64,000 nucleotides of DNA from Pomphorhynchus laevis (taxonomy: Eukaryota > Acanthocephala > Palaeacanthocephala > Echinorhynchida > Pomphorhynchidae): the NCBI GenBank assembly GCA_012934845.2, contig WNNJ02002372.1:1-64000 (forward strand). Reading direction: 5' to 3'. A program made the translations under genes and the position numbers. The number at the start of each line of letters is the position of its first letter. Position 1 is the first letter of the stretch. Below, in pieces: positions 43,201 to 55,200 of the stretch. The notes below the pieces were generated by a model. That model was not told the origin of the DNA and did not search any database. It was given only the letters and a program-made list of their open reading frames with translations.

Positions 43201-46200
43201 TCTTAGTAAACATATCGGGATTTTCAAAATTTTCTAGCATTAATATTACGTCATAATTCGCCACTTTCTGTAGGCAATGACGTAATTTGTTGAATGTGTT
43301 TGTGGCAAGTCTGTTATAATTTAAGGATATTACAATGTTCTCGTTTTTATTATTTACTTATAATCAAATTGATAGAACCATTCTAGAAGATGCAATCAAT
43401 TTTACGCTGAAGACCTCGTTACACTCTTTCGTGATAAACAGGATTTTCAATTTGTAATCGACTTCTAATTTCGTTATTGTCACATCAGGTTTTTAAAATT
43501 TAATGCATGGAAAACAAAAGTAATTAGATTTCGCAAAGGAGTTCCGTGATGTCGTCATTAAAGTCTTATGTTCGAGCAAAATTCTATTGAATTTGCCTTA
43601 ATTACACTAACCTTAGGGTACTAACGTCATCATATGGTTTTTCTTAACACACTTGGAACGAAAAATATACAAAATTAAATAGCGACCTTTAGGGCGCATA
43701 GTCGTAGCTCACTCTCCTTTGACGTTGCTTTAAGCTTCTATAATGAAATGATTCTTCCGACGATCCAATATGGTCTAACAGCTTTCAGGAAAGATGTATC
43801 TTCAGCAAACATTTACTAATAGATAGTTGTCACTGAAAATATGTAGAAAGAATAATTTGGATATATGTCAAATATTCATATTTCGAAATAGCTGTGCTCT
43901 CGATTTTTAAATAGTGCTCACAGTTTATAGATGAATCAAGGAATTTTCGAAAAACAGCAGACTACGAATTACAATGAGAATTAATAAAATTCAAGTTCGT
44001 CCTTAGTCGAAGATTTATTTAACATTGATATATACTACACCAAATTGGTATAATCCCTGTCACGACAAGAGCCCTGTGGTTTGTAGACTATCATGCCTTC
44101 AAACCACAAGGATTTTTTTCTTATCTATTATGCAGGGATAAATATCTATACTTTTAATTATTATAAAAACATAAATTTTAATAATACCATCATCGAAATA
44201 TTATTATAATATTATTTTTAATACTTCCTGTAAGGATGGACTCGCAACAATCACATGACAAAACGCAGTTTATGATTATCTAGTTATTGAACTATAAAAA
44301 ATGTATAGTAGTATCATCGATGTATAACCTGGACGTAAAGTAGTTGAGCTCTCACTTTCTTTAGAAGAAAGTAGAACGTGCGGAAATGCGGAAGCGCGTG
44401 TGAATATTGCGTGTAAATGGCTTTTCGAGGATAAATTTGATCGAAAATTATTAGACAACTGTATTTAATCATTTCGCTCAATCTTGTAATTTGTCGGTGT
44501 ACGCTGTTTTTGACTATCACGAAAAAAAAGAAAAATGAATAAATAGAATACATATTGTTGAAAGTAATAAGTTCACATCTGTAATTTTTTATAATATTAA
44601 TGGAGTTTTCCCATGTGCTCTATGCAATATAATGCGGATTGCCTGTTCTTCTAGCCTCCACCAAGAAGGAACTGTTTCCTGTTACTACGAGTATCTTCAC
44701 ATAGTATTCGAGGAAGACGATTCACCAAGCGATGATCATGTAAATAAACCCTTTGCTGGAAAATTTTATTTAAAAATTGAAATTCATTTTAAAATAAAAA
44801 ATTAATATTTAGCGATATTCCGATAGCATCATCAAAAATAAAAACAATTTTATCAGCAACTTTGTTCATTGCATATTTATTTAATAGTGAACATAGTTTG
44901 GATTATAAAAATGATTTTTCTGAGGATGCCAGCAAAATCAAATCAGCCAACTAAGTCAACGTAATAAATGTAATTTAAAAAATAAATTAACAAATAAAAC
45001 TAAGCTATCAAAAGTCAAACATAAATATATTTTCTAGCTTCGCTAAACTGCCACCAAATTAATTAATCAAAAGGAATATAAAAACAGCAATAAGCTTAAT
45101 TTATCACATAAGAACAAATAATGTTTACCTTTGATAATGTTTCAAATGTATGTTGTAAAATGTTTTCGCTGTGTAGATCACAATCGTAATTTAGATAAAA
45201 TTCTTGCATGATCGAAGGAAAACACATTATCCTACTAATAGTGAACATTATGAGTTCTTTACGATCACTATGAGTTGCTTCATTTTTGATTTGTATCAAC
45301 ATTACAGAAAAAACACGCTGAAATCAAAACACAAGTTAGTAAATGTCAATAAATTGTAATCAATAAAAAGTCAGTGTTTATCGAAAAATGCAATTTTAAT
45401 TGTATTAATTGTCGTTGCAAATAACGCGTGGATTTTCTGTAAGCTATCATTTCTAACGTTGAACGCTAAAAACTGAATTTATATTATCTTAAAATATTGA
45501 ATGAGTTTAAATATTGATTCAATTCGCTTGTATCCGGGATCTTTATTTTAGGAGATGCAGTTAAAATTTAATGTGTTGAACCCAAGAGAACATGCATCGC
45601 GAAGATTTAGTTCGATAATAAAATTTACAAATTATTGGAATTACGACGTTGTTTAATACTCTCCGTCGAGTAATCAAAGAAACAAAAGAATAAATACTTT
45701 GGATAGTAAATAGTAAGAAAAGAAAGCGGAATCAATAAAAAATCAATCATTTTAACTCATAAAAAAGTATCAAACGAAGTGACAATGTCCTCCTTAGATT
45801 ACCGTAAATAAGCGGAGATCAGTAAGCTAAATTTATAGCGGTTGAAGTAAAAGCAAATTAGTTTTGTATTTTGAAAGAGATTTAAGAGATTAAGTTGGAG
45901 AGATTAAACAAAAATGAACATTTAAAAACAATAAAAATTCTGGTGGATATCTAACTTCGTTTAATGATATATAAAACCCAAACATTCTCGATGGTATACA
46001 CATTTTAAATATATAAAAAATTAATCACAATTAATTTCGTTCTTAAAATTCGGAATTTTGGAGCAGCATCAATCAAAAACACTAATTTATATTTATATTT
46101 TGCTATCTACTGCTACTAGCATTATCAGAAACCAAACCTCAAAGTTTTTCTTAAAAACAAAAAAAATCAAATTTAACACAAAATATACGAACGAATTGTA

Positions 46201-49200
46201 CATTTGTCATTTATATGTACATTATGCTAACCGCAGCTAGTGACATATAAAACATAAATTAGCGTTTATTGATCTTGTTTTAAAAACAAAAACAAAATTA
46301 AGATTTTCAAAATATGTAGATTTAAGAGTTTTATCTGAGATATAGATAAGGTAAGCGCGATTAGATACCAGTAAGATATTATTTAGATAATAAAAATAAT
46401 ATAAATAAGATATTATTTAGATACTACTAAATAGTATAGGTTTTAGTGATTAAGAATTTCAATAAATACGTACAGCATATAAAGTGAATTAAGGCAACGA
46501 AAATTTAGTAAAATTATCGAAATTATAATTAATCGAGTGTAAAAGGCGAGGACAAATAATCGAACATGCTTGACAATGACAGGCACTTTCACGGGCGTGA
46601 AAATCAATGTGATTTTTAAAAAAAAGTGTCAACTCGATATCATTGCTATCAAGGAAAATACAGCAACGTGAAAGAGTGATGGGAACACGTCAATGTGGTG
46701 ATAAAAGATGCAGATGCTGTCAGATACTACTACGTTAGCAAATTCTCGGAGATGCCTTTTTAAATATATCACAAGGCAGCCGAAACGACTGATGGTAGTT
46801 CACCCTACTGATGAGTGCTGCCGGCTATTATCAGCTCATCTAGGAGTGATAAGGAAGTCTGCTCTGCATGTAATCGAACTCCAGTTTTTGGCAAAATTTA
46901 CGATTATGAATCTGAAGCGTTTTAGCTTCCGGAGCACAGTTTTACACATTCTGAAATCGCGTACCGGGGTCAATTTAGACGCATTCGTAATAATACAAGG
47001 TATCGTTAGAAACCGGTAAAAGACAAGTAACTTTTTTTTATTTAAGAAACGTTTTGGACGATTTTTCCTTCTTCAGTCTTTACAATATATATCTTCAGTC
47101 TTATTAAGATTGAAGATATATAAGTCTATTTAAGACTATATAAAACTCTATAAGATTGAAGCCTATAAGACTGAAGACTATATAAGATTGAAGACTCTAT
47201 AAGACCATATAAGACTTTTTGTCCTTCATTCTTTTATATTAAAATAAAACATATTACTTTATACATCAAACAACTCTACCCCAAGTTGAAGTTTCATTTT
47301 CGAGCGATGACAGTCAAACAATAAAACAATGACTTGCAAAGCATTGGAAAGTATGTTAAGATCGGATTGAATCAACAACTATATAAAATAGAAAATTAAC
47401 ATTTTGTGTTCTTTCAGTAATTAAAAACTTACGAAACAGAGATTTCTACATAAATCTGTTTTGATAGTATTCAGCATCGACATATGTTCAACAATAACAC
47501 GCCCTGCAGATTCAAGTGCACAACTGATTAACGCTAGTCCAATTGAAATAACATTATTCGTCGCATTTGTGTATTTCCTATTTAAAAAGGTAACTTAAAT
47601 GAAATTTGATCTTGTGAATTTGACTAAAAAATTACAACTGAAATATTTTGTGTAATAAATTGGCAGAAACTAATGTCTATTAATAATAGCATTACGTAAG
47701 TTTTGTATTTAACGTAAATAAATTTTTAAGTTAATGTTATTAATCTATAAATAGAGTTCTATAAATAGTTCGGTACTTTATTTTAATATTGAAAATTGTA
47801 ATTAATATGCTAAAAATGTATTTTGAAATAAATTAATTATTTCGGTAATGTTATTTAAATAGAGAAAAATAATGAAATTTTCTTAAGAAACTCTTATAAT
47901 TTTTCTAATCAGATAAATAATTTGAAATATATTATTCACAAGCTTTATCGTATAAAATAAGTAATATAAAATCGTATCAATATTTCATTAATAATTCTAA
48001 ATATGTAATAAGGATTGAAACATATAAATATTTTTTGAATATATGGCAAAATAATAAACGAAAGAACTAAATAAAATTTTAAATAAGAAACTCATATAAA
48101 AAAGTTTACAGAAAGCTTTTGGTCAGTAAACGTTAAGCTATATTCCTTTTTTAGTATCAACTAAAATAAAAACACTTCGATTTAAAAACTGATTAAAGCA
48201 TTGAACGATAAAGTATATAAAAGTAAATGCTTTTAAAAGTCATTAATGAAAATAAATCCATTTAAATTGAACAACCGGATATTTGAAACTAAAAATTAAA
48301 AAGATTAAGTGTGTTTATCGATGTTACAAATATTTCTACTTCAAAAAATAGTTGTGATGCCTGCATAAGTGAGAGTCGTTTATCAACGATTCGATTCAAC
48401 AGTTTATATATAAAGAATCAATCTAAATTAAGCTCACTTAACTTTGTCTCTTTTTGTTACCATAAAAAGATAATACGAAAATGATTTTGAAGTAAGTTTC
48501 ATCTTGTGACAGAAACTTTGTTATCAAGTGATTCAAATTACAACTAATGGTCAGGATGTAGAAGAACAAAATCAATGAAACAGAGAAATTGCTTGTAATG
48601 TTACTATTTCTGTTACAACAGTACGATCGCAAATATGACATGTAAATCAATTTTAAAATCAATTTTTAAATGATAAAATTAAAAAGTGTCATGCAAATAC
48701 ACAGAAAAAAATCTTACAAAAATAGAAACTGCAAAGACTTTACACAAATCTAGTTAGCTTAAATATTTGTCAACCAAGAAAATATATTGGAACTTGGATT
48801 GAATTTTGCTATGACACTTTGCGAGTTCAACGGATAAGAACAAATATTGAATATGTGTAAAATAGCAAATCGAAAAGCAAATATGATAAAAAAAACCTGA
48901 AAGAATTAATCCGAAAGAATTACGTTACAATTTTTATTTACAATACGAGTAGGAAAGATGACTGAAACCTGTAATGCTTTTTTAAATAGTTCGTGAAGTT
49001 AAGCCGGGGATACGCCATATTACTACAGCGCCTAGCCCCCAATTGGACGTTTCGACCTTAATCTACTCATCGCTACAATGTGGTCTAATCAGTATGGCCC
49101 TGTAGCCATACTGATTAGACTTACTCTACTTTATAGTAAACTTTCGAAAGAAATTTTGTAGGCAACAAATTTCAGGCAAATTTTTAGTCCTTTTTTCTGT

Positions 49201-52200
49201 TCGTTTTCAAATTAATGAAGCGTCACCACTTGCAGTGAATAAATATAATAATCAGAATATCCAATGATTGAACGAATTTTAATGTTGAAAATTATTTGAT
49301 AAATACAGTTTAACAAAATTAAAACAAAGAGACATAATATTTAAGGCTATCTACACAATGCAATCACGAAATAGCAACAAATAAATGATACAAATAATCA
49401 GCAGGCTACAAGAACAATATAGAGAATCGGTACTTTGGAAAAATAAAATTTAACTAAAGAAGAAAAATGTCAAATTAACTTTAATTACTATACTAATCAT
49501 ATCAATTCACTGAGTCTAAGTATTTTGTATCAAAAATAAATTAAAAAAAAATTTAATAGTAAAAATCTATATAATTTAGATATTTTTTAAAATCCAATTT
49601 TCAGGAATTGACAAGTAAATAATAAAGGATGTATCAAAATTAAGATTATAGGTCATCAGGAGAAACTGCTATGTTATCAGGTTTGACCCAACATAACAAC
49701 GGGGACCCAACATAACAATACAATTCAATATTTTATTAAACATTTTATTAATTAATAAATTATAAATCATGTATCATAATTAAGATTAGCCGTTATCACA
49801 AGGAACTGGTATATCAGGTTTCGGCCAATATTCATCAACCCAACATAGCAACAAAGCCAAATACATACTAATGATAAATTTTATCTTATGTATTTTGATT
49901 ATCTAGTGTAATTTATTAAGTCTAATGTTATTCGCAGTATGTTATTTCATATCTATTCATGAGTATTTCTCACCGAAGAGTTTAAATTCATTAGAACATG
50001 GTGTACATGCAAATTAAATTTACAAATGCATGGATTCTACGAGATAAAGTGAGATGTGCTTTTTGAAAATTTAAATTTTATTATTTATTACTTTCGAGTC
50101 AAACATGTAAACCATTTTAGATTTAGATCAGATAAAGTTTATGGATTGAGGCATATCTAGCGAAGTAACATATCAAGCGAATTCACAATTAAATATAGCG
50201 ATAAGTAGATCTTAATATTTTGAATGTAGCGAAATCAACGTATTAATATCTTTGCGAAACCTACTTGGGGATTCAGTATATCAAGTTGTGTAATGAAAAG
50301 TGAATATCAAAATAAAAGTTTTGCTAATTACAAAATCACTAAGCGAGATATGTATCCTCGCATAATACGTTAACAACGCATAAGGTATGAGTAAATATCT
50401 CCAAATTTACGTCATCAGTGCATCACCCTATGCGATATCGTTCAAGATAGCAACGTAGTAAACCACGAGGTAAAGATACATATTAAAAAATATTTATATG
50501 CAAATATGAATATAATATTAATGTAAATTTGCCTCTATCATGATCATAAACTAAATATAATAGAAAATCAAGATTGTTACGCTTAATAATTAAAATATAA
50601 ACACATTCATAAAAATGATAAATGACAATAATTAATTATTAATGATTAATTAAAAATTAATTAATAATAAATTAATTATCAATAATTAATAATTAATTAT
50701 TAATTAATAATTGATCATTAATTATCAATAATAAATTATTAATTGTTAATGACAATAATTAATATTTTTGTTTTATGATTTTAAAATAAATAAAATTTTC
50801 AATATTAATGCAACGCATGCGCTCTAGGCTATATGCATACAAAACTAAACATGTAACAAAAACAATCAATTAGAAATCACATACATTAAAATATTAATTT
50901 ATAAAAATATCAAATTCAATAAGAAAATTAAAAATCGTTTGATCGTGCTGAAATAAAAAGCAAGAGTAGTAAACAAACATGTATCACTTGAATAAAATAT
51001 GATCCGTCAACACATCAACTACAAAATCTAAAAATACAAATATGATAATTGTTTCTAAAAACAGATCTCAAATTTTCATCAACACACATTGTATTAACAT
51101 ACCCTTCAGTGATTTCTGTACAATCTATTAAAAATTTCAAAATTCGACATTGCACATCGTTGAAATAGATTTCATCTATATAAACAAAATATTTTGGAAA
51201 AAAATGAAATGCTTATCATTGATGTAAATAAGTGGGCAAAAAGCACAAAAACAGCAAAGCAATCATAATTACAATTAATTTAAGTTGTTAATGCCATTAG
51301 AACATTGGATAATCAAGAAGCTTGATTAAAGTGCTTAAGTAAAGTGAGAAGACTTCTTCTAACTACCTGGTCTTGCAATAAATATTTTATTAACCAGCAT
51401 CAGTGTTTTAAAAAATAAATAATAAACGAAAATAAATTTTAATAACAATATTATCTATCTCATCACAAATGTATTTTTGATTAAACACAAAAATCATTTA
51501 TTCTAAGAATAAATATATTTATATGGAACAGAAAAAACATGTGTCATTTGACGATCGTTGATGATACCGGTCTTTATCAGAAAACAAATATGAAAAATAT
51601 TAAATGTTTCATCATTTAAATAGATACTTGCGGAGAATTTGCTAATGAATGAAGTCTGATCAGATGCTAATATATTTATTTGATGTTTCGGTTGGCCTGT
51701 TAATATTAATCGGTTTGTTCTGCTACAATCATTCAACTCGTCTCTAGATTTTAGAGTTTATTGTTCGCTTATATTAAGATTGACGAAAATGCAGATTAGT
51801 GTCATCAATTTAAAAGAAAAATTACCAAACTTTATAAGCTTAAATTAACTCAAAAACTATAGATAACTAGTATGAGGATCCAAACGATTATTACATAAAT
51901 CAGATCAGGTCACTGAGTCTACGTATATTAATTCATTTATAATAAAACATAATGATAAAAAAATTAAATAATAATATAATCAAAAGATCAAATAATAAAT
52001 AATTTAATAATTTAATAATGTTTTGTTTATTTTAAAATTATATTAAGTAGACTCAGTTAGCTGATTTGATTTTTCTACTGACATGTTATTATTGACCTGT
52101 GGACTTTGTTTTCCCGGTAATATGACATCTGTCAGAAATACTGAAACTACGTATTATTGGTTACGACTTTACTATTATTATTTTTTTATTTTGAAACAAG

Positions 52201-55200
52201 TTTGTGGAATTATTAATTCTTAAAAAAGGGAGAAGTTTGCATCCAAAGGTGTTTACAATTTAAAATGTAAACTGCTTCACGTGATCACGTTTAAGAGACC
52301 AGGTAATGGCCAATAGCTAGGTCGCGTAGCGCCTGGAGTGAAGGTGGTAGATCTTTATAGATCTTGTTCCAGCCTGCAAACGCCTTAAGGAGAGCAGCCC
52401 CCTGTCAGATGCTGCTGGATGGCCCGTTGTAAGTTTAGTCTGAGTCAACTAAACTAGGTGGCGACACCGAAAAAGCAACGTTAAAAATTATGACTTAAAG
52501 TTACATGTACTCAACAATATTGGAAAAATATGTAAGTACTAATGATTTCAATTTTAGATCTTTTAAATGTAACAGAAAAAAATGTATAATTTGTGATGTT
52601 ATAAATAATAATAATTGTATCGTAAGGAATACGACAAACAAATGTTTTTCATTAAATATTAATAATAATTGTAACTGCAATACCGCAGGTGTAGTGTATC
52701 TAATACAATATACATGTGGATTGCAACATATAGGAAAAACATATCAAATGTTAAAAACTAGGTTTAGGCAACACATATAATATACAGCATAATAGTCAAA
52801 CTATATTTCATAAACATATGAGATTAATAGGACATGATATTAAAAACTGTAAATTATTTATTTTAGAACATTATCGAAGAAAACATTTCAATATTAAATC
52901 AAAAACTATTAGAAAAAGAAGATTTTTTGGATTAAAACGCTTAATTCCATGTACCCATTAAGATTTAATGACGTGATACAAGGAATTGGCAGAAGTAGTA
53001 TAATACATAATAAACAACTCTATTATAATAATCCAGTTGAACGCAAGTCAAGAAGTCTTGGCGATGAAATGAATAAGAAAAATAGGCTTAAAAATATTAA
53101 AAAAGATATGTATATAAATGAACAATTAGAAATTTTAAAACAACTTTTAAGAGATAATAAGCTAAAAGATCTTTATGAAAATATAAGAGGTTTTTCTAAA
53201 GATATCATATGTTCAATAAATAAAAAATTAATTAACCACTATGATAGGCTAAGTTGTATAATAGACAGTTATTGTAATACAAAATACTATAATCGTACAA
53301 TAAATGTTAATAATAACAATAGAAAATATACATTAACCATAAACTTCATTAATAAATGTATAGATAACATAAATATAGCCAGACTTTTAAATAATTCTAA
53401 AAGTAAAGAAATAATAGAGTTTGAGTTGATAAATATATTCCTAAAATAAGGTATAAACTCCTACCACCATAAGGACGAAAAATTTGTAATTATACTAAAG
53501 AATTAAAATCAATATGGAACGATAATATTAGAAACATAATGGAAACAGAATGCAATTTTAAAAGTCTTAGTTTTTATTAAAAAAAACATATATGTACTCA
53601 TAATCTAGAATAAATTGAAAACAATGAATTAAGGAAAATGCTATCAAAAGGGTATTAATATAGATTAAATAATCACAACGACAAAAATAAAATATACAGT
53701 TCGTTATATAATAACTTAAATGATTACTTTAGTAAGCTGATTAATAGTGAAAGCTCGAATATATCTAAGATAAACATTTGGAAAGATTATATATTTGATA
53801 AAATTAAAAATAAAATGAAAATAACAAACAATTATAAAAGGAAAGATAAAATTAATAAAGATATGTATAAAGAACTTACTAAATTAAAGGATAACTATAT
53901 AATAACAACTATTGATAAAGCTAGTAATAACTTTGTCTTCATATGCAAAAAGCTTTATTATGATATACTAATGAAAGAGGTTAATTCTAATGATTTAAAT
54001 GTAAATCCAGCATATGAACGTAGTGAGTTGAGTTTAGAATCAATTATTACAAGTCACTGTTCTATAATGGAGAAAAAGGGTATAAAGGTTGAATCAGATA
54101 ATAAAACTATACCTATATTATATCGGAATCAAAAATTACATCAAAATCCAATAAAACCTAGGTTCATATGTAGTGCGTTTTAATGTACATTAAAACCACT
54201 TTCTGTTTATATGAATAAAATGCTTAAAGTAATTAAAGCACATTTTAAAAAATATTGCAAGGTAATCGAAATTAATACTGGTATAAAACACTATTTCAGT
54301 ATTAATTCTACAAAAGAATTTTTAGAACAGACAAAAGGAATAAATTTTCAAAATATAAATACATACGATTTTAGTACGCTTTATACAAATCTAGATTTAG
54401 TAGATATTAAAGAAGCGTTAGTAAAATTAATTAATCTTATATTCGGAAAAAGATATAACATATATATGTTATAATAATTATAACGCCTATCTAACAAAAA
54501 TTAAACCATCAAGTAAATATAAATATATGGATAAAATTGAATTAATAGAATCCTTAAATATTTTGATAAATCAAAATTATTTAAAAGTAGGGACATCTAT
54601 ATTTAGACAAGTAAAAGGTGTTCCAATGGGTGGTAATAGTAGCCCAATTATAGCTGACTTGTTTTTAAGCTTTATAGAATATGAATTTGTTCATAACTGT
54701 GTAAAAACTAAATCTAAACAATATAAATATATGAAATATATGTTTCGATACATTGATGATATATGTGTATTTAATTCTAATAATTTTTATTCAATTAGTG
54801 AGCACATTTATCCAGAAAGCCTTATTCTTAACAAAACCAATATTGGTGATAAAGAAGGTGTATATCTAGATATGAACATTAAATTAACATTAACTAAAAC
54901 TACTATTAATTTATATCGTAAAGATGACATATTTAAATTTACAAGAAACATATTTTTGCATGAGCATTCATGCATACCATATAATATAAAATATAATACA
55001 TTAAATAATAAAATTTTAAGAATTGCAACAATATGTAATGATATTGGCTTTCTTCAAAATCATTTAAATAATTTAATAGATACTTATTTTAAACTTGGTT
55101 ACTATAAATATATCATCAAGCAGAAAATAGTAAAATACAAATATTAACACAATAATATTAAAAATAAATTAAAAATCATTAACGGAAAATATTTATACAT

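Noticed and set aside
48438-48662. 74-residue minus-strand frame as a GBF1 exon
   Set aside because: It lies in intron 9 between exons that already join in phase, has no plausible acceptor and donor pair, and resembles nothing in GBF1.
52505-55147. In-frame UGA selenocysteine codons, as suspected for some Naiad elements
   Set aside because: The interruptions that I looked at are not UGA-only, and no SECIS-like hairpin was recognised.
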